From Actinomycetales bacterium Actino_02 (GTDB lineage Bacteria; Actinomycetota; Actinomycetes; Propionibacteriales; Propionibacteriaceae): a DNA stretch of 64,000 nt. The translations under genes and the position numbers were made by a program. Every line of letters starts with the position of its first letter. Positions within the stretch are counted from its first letter, which is position 1. The stretch covers positions 86,150 to 150,149 of the forward strand of contig LUYM01000014.1 of assembly GCA_001603275.1 (NCBI GenBank), read 5' to 3'. Under the pieces are notes generated by a model that worked only from the letters and a program-made list of their open reading frames with translations, made no database searches and was not told the origin of the DNA. Below are positions 18,598 to 27,865 of this stretch, in pieces.

Positions 18598-19932
18598 GTG
18601 AAATTCGGTGCAGAGATCGATCCTTTCGGGTCCCGACGGAAGATGGCGGTGTTCAGCGTGGCCACTGTCGTGGCCGCGACCGGCATCGGGCTATTGGGCG
18701 GAGTGTTCCGGTGGCTTCTGGAGCAGGCCGAGACTCAGCGCGCTGCCCTGATGGTCTGGGCGCACGGATCTGGGGTGGGCTGGCTGGTGCCGGTGGCGCT
18801 GGTCGCCGGCTGTGCCACCATCGGCCACCTGTTCACCCGGCTGGCCCCGCGAGCATCTGGAAGCGGCATTCAGGATGTGGAAGCGGTCTGGCACGAGCAG
18901 GAGGAGCTCCCCGGCACCGCCGTGCTGCCGTCGCGTTTCCTGGGTGGACTCGCGGCGATCGGTTCGGGAATGGTGATGGGTCGGGAGGGCCCGAGCGTCC
19001 ACCTCGGCTCGACCATCGGGGCCGAAGTGGGGCGCTGGTTTCGGCTCAGCGACTACGAACGAAAGCTGCTGTACACGACAGTCGGTGGGGCCGGCCTTGC
19101 GGTCGCCTTCAACGCACCGGTCGGCGGTGCGCTGTTCACCATCGAGGAGGTGACCAAGTCCTTCCGGGTGCGGGTGATGCTGGTCACCTTGATGTCGACT
19201 TCGGTGGCGGTCTGGGTGTCGCGGTTCATCATTCCGGATCGTCCGGACTTCGCGGTCGGCCCGGTCGCTTCGCCGGGCGTGGGTGCGCTCCCGGTGTACG
19301 TGGTGCTCGGCCTGGTTGCCGGGGTGGCCGGCGTCGTCTACAACGCGCTGGTCATGCAGCTGCTGCGAGGTACCGATCGGATGCGGCTGAACCCGACCGG
19401 GCGGGCGGCGATCATCGGAGGGCTGATCGGTCTGCTGCTCTGGGTCGATCCGCTCGCGGCCGGAGGCGGCTCCCAGATCGCCCAGACCATCCTCAGCGGG
19501 CAGGGCCTGGCCCTGTGGACGTTGCTGGGACTGTTCGCCGTCCGATTCCTCGCCGGACCGCTGTCCTACGCCTCAGGCACCCCTGGCGGCCTGTTCGCGC
19601 CGTTGCTGGCTCTCGGTGCACTGCTGGGAGCGGCCTTTCACGCTCTCGCGCTTGCGCTGGGCGGTGCCGCTGCGGCGGAACTGCTCGGCCAGAGTCCGGT
19701 GCCGTTCGCACTGGTCGGCATGGTTGCGCTGTTCACCGCATCGGTCCGGGCACCGATGACCGGAATCGTGCTGATCACCGAAATGACCGCGACGGCATCT
19801 CTGACCCTGGCGATGTTCGCCGCGGCCGCTGCCGCGCTGTTCATGACCACGGCGCTGAAGGGACGCCCGGTCTACGACTCGCTGCGCGACCGCATGCTGC
19901 AGTTGCGTGGAGTTCCCAGCCGGACAGTCTGA
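18598..19932 (+). CDS. ClC family chloride channel/transporter
   Basis: 444-residue polytopic membrane protein with about ten to twelve hydrophobic helices. The three anion-selectivity signatures are present: GSGIQ (residues 88-92), GREGPSVHLG (129-137) and GGLFAP in the second half. The gating Glu (Glu130) and the inner proton-transfer Glu (Glu184, in FTIEEV) are both kept, which in studied homologues marks a Cl-/H+ exchanger rather than a channel. TAGGCT ends exactly six bases before the GTG start, so the mRNA is probably leaderless. It is convergent with the parC-type gene. Confidence 0.93.
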   Translation: MKFGAEIDPFGSRRKMAVFSVATVVAATGIGLLGGVFRWLLEQAETQRAALMVWAHGSGVGWLVPVALVAGCATIGHLFTRLAPRASGSGIQDVEAVWHEQEELPGTAVLPSRFLGGLAAIGSGMVMGREGPSVHLGSTIGAEVGRWFRLSDYERKLLYTTVGGAGLAVAFNAPVGGALFTIEEVTKSFRVRVMLVTLMSTSVAVWVSRFIIPDRPDFAVGPVASPGVGALPVYVVLGLVAGVAGVVYNALVMQLLRGTDRMRLNPTGRAAIIGGLIGLLLWVDPLAAGGGSQIAQTILSGQGLALWTLLGLFAVRFLAGPLSYASGTPGGLFAPLLALGALLGAAFHALALALGGAAAAELLGQSPVPFALVGMVALFTASVRAPMTGIVLITEMTATASLTLAMFAAAAAALFMTTALKGRPVYDSLRDRMLQLRGVPSRTV

Positions 19933-19956
19933 ACGTCCAGTTCGGCGCGGTCCGGC

Positions 19957-22407
19957 TCAGGAGTGATAGCGAGAGCCGACAGCCGCGATCGGTTGGGTGG
20001 CCGGAGTACCGGAGCCATCGCGTCGCGGATCCGTGGCCGGCAGGTCGATCGGTGCGCCACTGGCGGCGGCGGCGATGGCCGGATCGGCACCGGCCCACGC
20101 CAGCTGGAGGACGTCCTCGCCCTTGAGGAAGCGCTGGCAGCGCACTCCGGCGGTGGCCCGGCCCTTGCCGGGGTACTCCGCAAGCGGGGTCACCTTGACG
20201 CTGCCGGCATCGGTTCCCGGAAGCGCCGAGGACGAGCCGGCTACCGTGACGACGCTGGCATCGGAGATGGCGCTCACCCCGAAGTGGACGACCCGCGCCC
20301 CGGCTGAGAGCCGGATGCCGGCCATGCCGCCACCGGAGCGCCCCTGCGGACGCACCGACGACACCGGGAAGTGCAGCAACTGGGCGTCGGAGCTGATGAA
20401 GACGAACTCGTCGAGGTCGTGGGCGAGCTCGACGGCCCCGACCACTTCATCGCCGTCGTCGAGCCGGATGATCTCCCAGGCGTCCTTGCCGATGATCTCC
20501 GGGTTCACCCGCTTGACCACGCCCTGCGCTGTGCCCAATGCCCAGCCGAAGGTCTGCTCGTTCAGCGTGCTCAGGCCCAGCACCCGCTCGCCGGGTTCCA
20601 GGCTGAGCAGCTCGGTGGCCGGAGATCCACCCTGCAGGTTCGGTGCCGCCGCCGTGACCGGCACAGCCGGGCAGTCGATCGCCTGGGCGCGGAGCAACCG
20701 TCCGCGACTGGTCAGTACGGCGAACTCGCCGCGTGCGGTGGTCCGGATCGCCGAAGCGATCACGTCATGTCCGGCTCGGGGGCCGGCGCTGGGCAGCGGC
20801 TCGTCATTGTCGGTGCGGGCAAGCAGACCGGTCGACGACAGCATCACCCAGCACGGCTCGTCGGCGATCTCCAGGCTGGCGGCGGCCGCCTTGGCTCCGG
20901 TCACTTGGTTTCCGCCGGCCGCGAGCAGGATGGTTCGTCGCGGCGTGCCGTAGGCCCGAGCCACCTCGTCCAGCTCGGCGGCGGCGGTCTGGCGCAGCCG
21001 CTCGGGCGAGTCCAACAGTTCCCGCAGGTCGGCGATGGTGGCCAGCAATCGATCGCGCTCGGCCTCCAGCTCGATCCGAGAGAACTTGGTCAGCCGCCGC
21101 AGCTGCATCTCCAGGATGTAGTTGGTCTGTATCTCGCTCAGCTCGAAGGCATCCATCAGCCGGACGCGAGCCTGTGCGGCATCGTCGGATGAGCGAATGA
21201 TCGCGATCACGTCGTCGATGTCGACGATGGCGATCAGCAAGCCGTCGACCAGGTGCAGCCGATCCTGCGCCTTGCCCAACTGGAAGGCCGAGCGTCGCCG
21301 GATCACCTCGAGCCGGTGCCCGAGGTACACCTCCAGCAACTGCTTCAAACTCAGAGTGTTCGGCTGCCCGTCGACCAGCGCCACGGAGTTCACCGCGAAC
21401 GAGTCCTCCAGCTTGGTCAGCCGGTAGAGCTCCTCCAGCAGGGCGTCAGGATTGATCCCGTTCTTGATCTCGATCACCAAGCGAGTGCCATTGGCCAGGT
21501 CGGTGAGGTCCTTGATGTCCGAGATCCCCGCCAGCTTCTTGGTGCTGACCAGGTTCTTCACCTGCTCGATGATCCGCTCGGGGCCGATCATGTAGGGCAG
21601 CTCGGTGACCACGATGCCCTTGCGCCGGGGATGCACCTGCTCGATCCGGGCCGAGGCCCGAACCCGGAAGCTGCCACGTCCGGTGGCATAGGCCTCACGG
21701 ATGCCGTCCAGGCCGATGATCTTGCCGCCGCCGGGTAGATCCGGGCCCGGAATGAACCGCATCAGCTCGTCCAGATCGGCCTCGGGATGCCACAGCAGGT
21801 GCTTCAGCGCCTGGACAACCTCGATCAGGTTGTGCGGCGGAATGTTGGTGGCCATCCCGACCGCGATGCCGGTGGTGCCATTGACGAGCAGGTTCGGCAG
21901 GGCGGCCGGCAGAACAACAGGCTCCGACTCCTTGCCGTCATAGTTGGGCCGGAAGTCGACGGTGTCTGCCTCCAGGTCCGCGGTCATCGCGACAGCGGCC
22001 GGAGCCATTCGGCATTCGGTGTATCGCATGGCGGCGGGGCCGGAGTCCAGCGAGCCGAAGTTGCCATGGCCGTCGACGGTCGGCAGTCGCATCGACCAAG
22101 GCTGGGCCAGCCGGACCAGAGCGTCGTAGATCGCCGAGTCGCCGTGCGGGTGGTACAGGCCCATCACCTGGCCGACCACCCGGGAGCACTTCACGTGCGA
22201 GGCGTCCGGACGAATCCGCATCTGATCCATGGTGAACAGGATCCGGCGCTGAACGGGCTTCAGCCCGTCCCTGGCGTCGGGAAGGGCGCGAGAGTAGATC
22301 ACCGAGTAGGCGTACTCGAGGAAGCTGGATTCCATCTCCTCGGTCACGTCGATATCGACGATCCGCTCGCTGAAGTCCTCATCGACCGGCGGTGGCTTGG
22401 CGACCAT
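19957..22407 (-). CDS. parC: DNA topoisomerase IV/gyrase-type subunit A
   Basis: 816-residue DNA cleavage and religation subunit. The catalytic Tyr is Tyr129 in AAMRYTECR. The quinolone-resistance region reads [10 protein letters not shown], with the sensitive-type Ser91 and Asp95. An N-terminal winged-helix/tower/coiled-coil part is followed by a beta-pinwheel C-terminal domain with degenerate repeats; I see no clear GyrA-box, which favours a topo IV-like role. The partner B subunit is at 14829-16901. The gene begins nine bases after the App1-phosphatase stop, so the two probably share a transcript. Confidence 0.88.
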   Translation of the reverse strand: MVAKPPPVDEDFSERIVDIDVTEEMESSFLEYAYSVIYSRALPDARDGLKPVQRRILFTMDQMRIRPDASHVKCSRVVGQVMGLYHPHGDSAIYDALVRLAQPWSMRLPTVDGHGNFGSLDSGPAAMRYTECRMAPAAVAMTADLEADTVDFRPNYDGKESEPVVLPAALPNLLVNGTTGIAVGMATNIPPHNLIEVVQALKHLLWHPEADLDELMRFIPGPDLPGGGKIIGLDGIREAYATGRGSFRVRASARIEQVHPRRKGIVVTELPYMIGPERIIEQVKNLVSTKKLAGISDIKDLTDLANGTRLVIEIKNGINPDALLEELYRLTKLEDSFAVNSVALVDGQPNTLSLKQLLEVYLGHRLEVIRRRSAFQLGKAQDRLHLVDGLLIAIVDIDDVIAIIRSSDDAAQARVRLMDAFELSEIQTNYILEMQLRRLTKFSRIELEAERDRLLATIADLRELLDSPERLRQTAAAELDEVARAYGTPRRTILLAAGGNQVTGAKAAAASLEIADEPCWVMLSSTGLLARTDNDEPLPSAGPRAGHDVIASAIRTTARGEFAVLTSRGRLLRAQAIDCPAVPVTAAAPNLQGGSPATELLSLEPGERVLGLSTLNEQTFGWALGTAQGVVKRVNPEIIGKDAWEIIRLDDGDEVVGAVELAHDLDEFVFISSDAQLLHFPVSSVRPQGRSGGGMAGIRLSAGARVVHFGVSAISDASVVTVAGSSSALPGTDAGSVKVTPLAEYPGKGRATAGVRCQRFLKGEDVLQLAWAGADPAIAAAASGAPIDLPATDPRRDGSGTPATQPIAAVGSRYHS

Positions 22408-22416
22408 CTAGAAGGC

Positions 22417-23469
22417 CTACCTCTCTTCGACGTCGTTGGGACCTGGCTCCAGGCTGCGCAGGCCGCTGAGCAGGCCGCGTCCATCTGGGGCGAGGACCAA
22501 GGCTATCTCCGGAGCGACGTCGTCTTGCTCATTCAGGGTCGTGTTCGTGCCATGAGCCAGAACTTGCTCGGCGGGAGACAGCTGCCGGATCGCGATGGCC
22601 CGGACCCGGTCCGGGGCGACTCGAGCGAAATCGGAGTAGATCGACAGGTCGTGCTGACCGTCGTCGCCGACGAGCACCCAGGAGATGTTCGGAAAGTCCC
22701 TGGTCAGTTGCAGCAGAGTCTCGGCCTTGTGAGCCATCCCGGAGCGGAACCAGCCGGTGTTGGTCGGGCCCCAGTCGGTGAGCAGCATCGGGCCGGGAGG
22801 GAAGCCGTGGCGGGACAGGAACCGATCCAGGAAGCCGTGGGTGTTCCACGCTCCGGTGGAGATGTACATGACTGGGGCGCCTGGGTGCTCCGCCAGGAGT
22901 TGCTGGTAGAGCCGGGCCATGCCGGGCACGGCCTGGCGGGCGGACTCGTCCCGGATGAAGGAGTTCCACGCGGCGATCAGCGGACGGGGGAGCCAGGTCG
23001 AGATCACGGTGTCGTCAATGTCGGAGACCAGGCCGAAGCGAACGTCGTCGGCCACAATCTCGACGCGTCCCTTGGCCACCTCCGAGCCGGCGCTGCGCAC
23101 CCGGAAGGTTTGCCAGCCCGGCTCCAGATGGGGCTGACGCACCCGCAGGTCGATGTAGCCACCCCGGTCTGTGACCGAGTGCACCTCTTGATCGCCGATC
23201 CAGATGGTGACCGGCACCCGCACGCAGGCGGCACCCACGAAGTTGCGGAAGCCACGCCGACGGATGATCTCCTCGGTGGCCCGTCCGATCCCGGTGCGGG
23301 CGCGTCGCGGCACCAGAATCACGCGGCCCAGCACGCGAGCGCTGGCGGCGGTTCCGTAGCCGGTGTAGCAGATCACCTTCTCGGTCCAGCCCAGGGCACG
23401 CAGGAACGACTCGACGCGACGATCGAAGAACTCTTCCATGCGTGCGGCGAAGAATGGGCGGGTGCTCAC
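22417..23469 (-). CDS. App1-type phosphatase domain protein (DUF2183)
   Basis: 350 residues. The C-terminal half is an App1/HAD-type phosphatase domain with the catalytic DIDDT (LVSDIDDTVI), the motif-II region YISTGAW and the motif-IV VGDDGQHD. In yeast App1 this domain is a phosphatidate phosphatase; the bacterial substrate is unknown. The N-terminal ~140 residues form a beta-rich domain. A GTG at 23475 is in frame, but TAGGGT lies exactly six bases before the GTG at 23469, so the latter is chosen as a leaderless start. It is upstream of, and probably co-transcribed with, the parC-type gene. Confidence 0.87.
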   Translation of the reverse strand: MSTRPFFAARMEEFFDRRVESFLRALGWTEKVICYTGYGTAASARVLGRVILVPRRARTGIGRATEEIIRRRGFRNFVGAACVRVPVTIWIGDQEVHSVTDRGGYIDLRVRQPHLEPGWQTFRVRSAGSEVAKGRVEIVADDVRFGLVSDIDDTVISTWLPRPLIAAWNSFIRDESARQAVPGMARLYQQLLAEHPGAPVMYISTGAWNTHGFLDRFLSRHGFPPGPMLLTDWGPTNTGWFRSGMAHKAETLLQLTRDFPNISWVLVGDDGQHDLSIYSDFARVAPDRVRAIAIRQLSPAEQVLAHGTNTTLNEQDDVAPEIALVLAPDGRGLLSGLRSLEPGPNDVEER

Positions 23470-23534
23470 TCCCACACCCTAAGGGAGCCACCCGGAATTG
23501 GGGTTGAGCGAACCCCGCGTGGGAAGATGGTTCA

Positions 23535-24122
23535 ATGACGCCGCACGCCGAGCCGCGACTGCCGCAGGCTCTGGAAGCCGAGATTCGGGACTGTGGCTAC
23601 TTTCCCGAACTGGTCAGCGATTCCATCGCGCTGGCGCTGGGTGCCGAGTCGGCCCGCGCCCATCTGGTGCATCACGAGGCCACCTTCAATCGCGACGAGA
23701 TCCAGCGGCATCTGTCGGTCTTGGTGGTCACCGATTCGCGGCTGATCGTCTCGCACACCGACGAGAACGACACCCCGGGCGAGGCGCCGCAGGCGCTGAC
23801 CACCACCGAGTCGATCCCGCTGGTGCGGATTGCTTCGGTGGCGCTCAGCCAGGTTGTGTCGCATCCGGAGCGCTACGGCTCTCGGAAGGCGGGCGTGGGT
23901 GAGGCCTGGCTGACAGTGACCTGGGGGACGATGCGGCGCGTCGACCTGGAGCCGGCGCACTGCGCCGATCCCGATTGTGAGGCCGACCACGGCTACACCG
24001 GGATGCTGGCCGGCGACGACTTGACCGTCCGGATCAGCGCGGCGGCCGACGGGCGCGAAAAGGTCGCCGAGTTGGTCGCCTTCGGCTCGGCTCTGCAGCA
24101 GGTCAGCGGCGGCGGCCGGTGA
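23535..24122 (+). CDS. DUF5998 family protein
   Basis: 195-residue conserved actinobacterial protein of unknown function, usually encoded before an alkaline-phosphatase-superfamily gene, as here. Typical segments are IRDCGYFPELV near the N-terminus, VVTDSRLIVSHTDEN (a PH-like beta strand region) and a C-terminal Cys/His stretch HCADPDCEADHGYTG. No signal peptide or membrane segment is visible. The start is ATG at 23535, with GAAGAT six bases upstream as a possible -10. The stop overlaps the next start (GTGA), so the pair is translationally coupled. Confidence 0.85.
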   Translation: MTPHAEPRLPQALEAEIRDCGYFPELVSDSIALALGAESARAHLVHHEATFNRDEIQRHLSVLVVTDSRLIVSHTDENDTPGEAPQALTTTESIPLVRIASVALSQVVSHPERYGSRKAGVGEAWLTVTWGTMRRVDLEPAHCADPDCEADHGYTGMLAGDDLTVRISAAADGREKVAELVAFGSALQQVSGGGR

Positions 24123-25225
24123 GCCTTCGACTGCCGGACTACGGACGGACGAGTCTGGCCGACCTGCTGCCCAGCATCGGCGCCCAGCTCGGGATGCCAC
24201 ACACCGACGATGTGATCGGCCTGCCGCCATCGGAGAAGTACCTGGTGGTGTTGATCGATGGGCTGGGTGCGTCTCTGCTGGATGAGTTCGCCGACCAGGC
24301 GCCCTATCTGGCCTCGCTGCGCGGGCGTCAGCTGACCTGCGGCGTGCCCAGCACCACGGCCACTTCGATCACCAGCCTGGGTACTGGCTTGGCTCCCGGC
24401 CGGCACGGCCTGGCCGGCTACTCGTTCTGGTACCCGCCGATCCGCCAGGTGCTGGCCACGCTGCGCTGGCCGGCAGCGGTGAGCGCGCTGGACGTCCAGC
24501 CACAACTGACCTACTTCGAACGTCTGCAGACGGCCGGGGTCGCCACCGCCGTGATTGCTCCTGGCCACTTCGCCGGTAGTGGGCTGAGCACCGCAGCGCT
24601 GCGCGGGCCGGCCTTTCTGCCGGTCCACGACGAGTCCGACCGGGCCCGCAGAGTCGAACTGACCGCACAGGCCATGAGCCTCGGCGAGCGGGCTGTCGGC
24701 TATCTGTACGAGCGTAATCTCGATCACGCCGGCCATGAGCGCGGTGTCGGCTCGGCGGCATGGCTGCGGCGGCTGGCCGAGGTGGACGCGCTGGTCCGAG
24801 CCGTGCGCTCTGCGCTGTCCGACGAGGTGTGCATCGTGATCACCGGCGACCATGGCATGGTCAACGTGCCGACCGACAACCGCCTGGTGGTGGAGGACGA
24901 GCCGACGCTGCTGGAAGGGGTCACCGCCTTTGCCGGCGAGGCCCGCTTCCGCCAACTGATGACCGCTCAGCCGGAAGCCGTGGCAGCCCGCTGGCGGGAT
25001 CGGATGGGGGAGAGCGCCTGGGTACGCACCCGTGCCGAGGCGGCGGCGGAAGGCTGGTTCGGCCCACTGAGCCCGAGCCTGGCACCGCGCTTTGGCGACG
25101 TCCTGGTGGCTCGCAGCGACGATGGCGCCGTGATGACCAGAACCCTGCCGCGGGAGATGTCCCTGGTAGGCATGCACGGATCGCTGACGGCCGCCGAGAT
25201 GGAAATCCCGCTGCTGATCGGCTGA
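24119..25225 (+). CDS. alkaline phosphatase superfamily (nucleotide pyrophosphatase-like) hydrolase
   Basis: 368-residue metal-dependent phosphodiesterase or phosphatase fold. VVLIDGLGAS supplies the first metal Asp, and PSTTATSITSLGTG holds the nucleophilic Thr in the usual place after the P-S-x-T signature. LDHAGHERG and ITGDHGMVN provide the later metal His/Asp ligands. No signal peptide is visible, so a cytoplasmic location is likely. The substrate is unknown. It overlaps the DUF5998 gene by four bases and ends before the accessory island. A weak five-bp hairpin (25237-25251) follows. Confidence 0.88.
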   Translation: MSLRLPDYGRTSLADLLPSIGAQLGMPHTDDVIGLPPSEKYLVVLIDGLGASLLDEFADQAPYLASLRGRQLTCGVPSTTATSITSLGTGLAPGRHGLAGYSFWYPPIRQVLATLRWPAAVSALDVQPQLTYFERLQTAGVATAVIAPGHFAGSGLSTAALRGPAFLPVHDESDRARRVELTAQAMSLGERAVGYLYERNLDHAGHERGVGSAAWLRRLAEVDALVRAVRSALSDEVCIVITGDHGMVNVPTDNRLVVEDEPTLLEGVTAFAGEARFRQLMTAQPEAVAARWRDRMGESAWVRTRAEAAAEGWFGPLSPSLAPRFGDVLVARSDDGAVMTRTLPREMSLVGMHGSLTAAEMEIPLLIG

Positions 25226-25326
25226 GTGCTGGGTAACGGCGCAAATCGCCGAAATCAGCCCTATGCAGGTCGGCCCACCAATACCCTGTGCGCATAGCGG
25301 TAGCGGCTTCGGGGGTCCCAGGTGTT

Positions 25327-26859
25327 ATGACTGTCTTTCTCAGTCACGTCAGTGCCCAACACGGCTATGCCGATTCGCTGGCTCGCGCTCTTGCAGCGCA
25401 CGGCGTCATGAGTTGGTATGCGCCGCGCGATATTCGTCCCGGCTCGATCTGGGACGAAGAGATCGCGAACGCGATTCACAGCTGTGATCGGATGGTGCTG
25501 ATCTTTAGTGCGGCCGCCGACCAGAGTCCCCATGTCAAGCGCGAGATGGCTCTGGCCGACCGCTTTCGGAAGCCGGTCTATTGGGTTCGTGTCGAGGATG
25601 TGCAGCCAGTACAGCTGGCCTACTATCTGAGTTCCACTCAGTGGGTCGACTGGCACGGGGGAGCCAAGGCTGTCGCGGGCGCGCTGCTCGGGGCGATGCA
25701 GGACGAGGCACCCCCGCGCTCGATTCCCAGCCCAACCACCGGTGTATCGCGGCGCGGTCTGCTGATTGGTGCCGGCGCAGTCGGGCTTGCCGCCGTCGGA
25801 GGCGTGGCTTGGTGGGCGTCCTCGCAGGTGAGTCGGCCGCAGGAGAACCTGCCCGCCGCTTCAACTCCGGAAGCCACGGTCCAAGGCCTTGGCACCGTCA
25901 GCGGACCGGCCGTGGTCATGGTGCGGGACTACGGCTTCGGCAAGAACGAACCGTCCGATCTGGCCTTTGGCGCCGACCGGATCTACGTGGCCTGCAACGA
26001 CGATCGCGGCCTCCTGGGTGTGATCGACCCCAGCCAGCCCGAGCCGCTGCCGTCGGTGGACCTGAAGTGCTCGATCACGGGCGTGGCCGTGAACGCTTCG
26101 GCCGGACATCTGTACGTGCTGGGCAGGCGGACCAAGAAATCCGGGAACAAGCCAGAACCGGCCGGAGGCTCCTTGTGGACTCTCGACCTGAAAAACCCCC
26201 ACCAGACCTTGGGCGAGGTCAAGGGCGGAATCGGTCAGGATCCCTTCCGCGTCGCGGCCGACCCGGAGCGGGGCCTGGCGTATGTCTCTGGCGGCGGAAG
26301 CAACCGGGTCGCTGTCGTCGACGTGAACACGCAGAAGGTCAAGCGAGAGATCACGGTGGGGGACTACCCGGCGGGAATGGCCATCGACCCGCTGAGTCAT
26401 CGACTGGTCGTGACGTGTCGAGGAACGAACCAGGTATACCTGGTCGACCCGGATCTCTCTCACGTCGAGGTCGTCCCCGTGGGGAGCTATCCCTACCGCT
26501 GCGTGGTGGACGCTGCCGGAGCATTCGCCTACGTGGCGAACGCGCACGGCAAGACGGTGTCGGTGATCGATCTGAAGAGCGCGAAGGCGGTCGCCGAAAT
26601 CGAGGTCGGCGTGCACCCGGGCGGAGTGTGCATCGACGAGAAGCAGCAGCTTCTCTACGTGTCGAACTCGGGATACCAGGACAACACCGATGGCCGCGGC
26701 GGCGGGACGATGAGCGTCATCTCGTTGGCGACTCGGAAGCGGGCTGTGCCGGACGTCATCGTGGGACGCGGACCGACCGGAGTGATTGCGGACGATCGGG
26801 GCCGTGTCTATGTGGCGAATCGACGCGACTTCACGGTGAAGATGCTCTCGTCCAGCTAG
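25327..26859 (+). CDS. TIR domain-membrane segment-YVTN beta-propeller protein
   Basis: 510 residues, three parts. Residues 1-~125 are a TIR domain of the TIR_2 kind: FLSH box 1, SWYAPRDIRPGSIW, and SPHVKREM, whose Glu73 occupies the catalytic Glu position of NAD-cleaving TIR domains. Residues 141-164 are SRRGLLIGAGAVGLAAVGG, one hydrophobic helix preceded by twin Arg. Residues ~180-510 are a beta-propeller with YVTN-type blades (for example AYVANAHGKTVSVIDL). The predicted layout is a cytoplasmic TIR with a propeller outside. The start is ATG at 25327; a GTG 13 codons upstream lies just after a possible -10 (TACCCT). Its stop shares CTAG with the convergent SLATT gene. The TIR part has many A/T-ending codons. 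Confidence 0.88.
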   Translation: MTVFLSHVSAQHGYADSLARALAAHGVMSWYAPRDIRPGSIWDEEIANAIHSCDRMVLIFSAAADQSPHVKREMALADRFRKPVYWVRVEDVQPVQLAYYLSSTQWVDWHGGAKAVAGALLGAMQDEAPPRSIPSPTTGVSRRGLLIGAGAVGLAAVGGVAWWASSQVSRPQENLPAASTPEATVQGLGTVSGPAVVMVRDYGFGKNEPSDLAFGADRIYVACNDDRGLLGVIDPSQPEPLPSVDLKCSITGVAVNASAGHLYVLGRRTKKSGNKPEPAGGSLWTLDLKNPHQTLGEVKGGIGQDPFRVAADPERGLAYVSGGGSNRVAVVDVNTQKVKREITVGDYPAGMAIDPLSHRLVVTCRGTNQVYLVDPDLSHVEVVPVGSYPYRCVVDAAGAFAYVANAHGKTVSVIDLKSAKAVAEIEVGVHPGGVCIDEKQQLLYVSNSGYQDNTDGRGGGTMSVISLATRKRAVPDVIVGRGPTGVIADDRGRVYVANRRDFTVKMLSSS

Positions 26860-27755
26860 ATCCGGCCATGACTCTCGCGGCGCTGGGCCCGCCAGAGGGT
26901 GTGCTCCCGGCTGATCGCATCTTCGGCGTCAGCGACGGCACGCTCCCACGAGATCTCGTCGGTAGCAGCAACGAGCGAACGCACGGCCTGGCGCAACTCA
27001 CCGACCGTCGTTCCATAGGTCGATGAGAGGGTCTGATACTGGCGCACGGCCATCCAGGCCACTGCGCAGCCAATGGCCGCCGAGATGGCGCTGGCCAGAT
27101 CAACTCGCCACAGATGGAGGCCGGTGGCCAGGGCGAGGAGGGCGCCGACGGCCTCGAGAGTAAGCAGAGCCACAGACCAGCGGTGAGCCATCGCGGAGTT
27201 CCAGGAGGCCTTCCGTTCGTACCACAGGAGCTGATCCTCGGCCCGCGATGCGAGGTAGGCGGCCTTGCGCTGTGACAGCGGGGCGCTGCGTAAGGCCCGC
27301 ATGGACGCTGTGGGTCGCAGATCGACGATGTCGATCGGCGTGGCAGGGGTGTCACGAACGACATCCGCGAGACGGCGGACGAACCTGTCCTCTGCTGCTT
27401 CAGTCTCGAGCGAGTCCGGGAAGGGGAGGCCGCCGGCTGCGAACCGCCACGCCAGAGTCTTGTACGACTCAGCGACTGCTCGCCCGGTCGCCCATACCCG
27501 TTGCGGCTGCTGGCGATGCAGCCACAACTCGACGAGAAAGGCCAGCACAAAACAGACCGCTGAGGCCAATGCCCACCCATTCTCGTCCTCATGCGGTGAC
27601 AACGGGGATAGTCCGATCAATAGGCCGGCAAGGATCGCCAGGCCGAGCCTGAGTCGAGTGGCCCGAAAGTAGAGAGCCTGGCCGCGTGAGGCGATCTCTT
27701 CGGCCCTTTCGACGGCGGCCGGGAACTCCACATCATGCGTCTGAGAGGTGGGCAT
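26856..27755 (-). CDS. double SLATT-domain (DUF4231-like) membrane protein
   Basis: 299 residues with four hydrophobic helices in two pairs (about 36-50, 61-79, 193-213 and 219-237). The first pair is followed by RAVAESYKTLAWRFAAGG, the mark of SLATT_3-type domains. The second is preceded by YLASRAEDQLLWYERKA and followed by RQYQTLSSTYGTT, matching SLATT_1. SLATT domains are predicted pore-forming effectors found beside SMODS, SLOG or TIR modules in bacterial conflict systems. The start is ATG with GAGGAGG upstream. It is convergent with the TIR gene and divergent from the 144-residue gene. The effector role is inference from the family. Confidence 0.85.
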   Translation of the reverse strand: MPTSQTHDVEFPAAVERAEEIASRGQALYFRATRLRLGLAILAGLLIGLSPLSPHEDENGWALASAVCFVLAFLVELWLHRQQPQRVWATGRAVAESYKTLAWRFAAGGLPFPDSLETEAAEDRFVRRLADVVRDTPATPIDIVDLRPTASMRALRSAPLSQRKAAYLASRAEDQLLWYERKASWNSAMAHRWSVALLTLEAVGALLALATGLHLWRVDLASAISAAIGCAVAWMAVRQYQTLSSTYGTTVGELRQAVRSLVAATDEISWERAVADAEDAISREHTLWRAQRRESHGRI

Positions 27756-27808
27756 GAGCAGGCCTCCTCACTGGGCTCCAAGCGCGCGGCTATCGTGACG
27801 TGAGCCTA

Positions 27809-27829
27809 GCGTCAACAGGTTGGCGTCAA
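27809..27829. repeat. direct repeat GCGTCAA x2 between divergent island genes
   Basis: Two copies of GCGTCAA, 14 bases apart (27809-27815 and 27823-27829), in the 110-base gap between the SLATT gene and the 144-residue gene. On the minus strand each copy reads TTGACGC. The nearer one is a fair -35 box for the SLATT gene, with TAGCCG 17 bases downstream as a weak -10. They could be a regulator site or two overlapping promoters. Confidence 0.4.
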
Positions 27830-27865
27830 TGGCAGAATCGGACTCTCAGACTCGGAGGTGAGGCA

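Noticed and set aside
21787..23538. 583-codon plus-strand frame across the parC/App1 boundary
   Set aside because: It spans two well-supported minus-strand genes and their intergenic gap, with no domain similarity.
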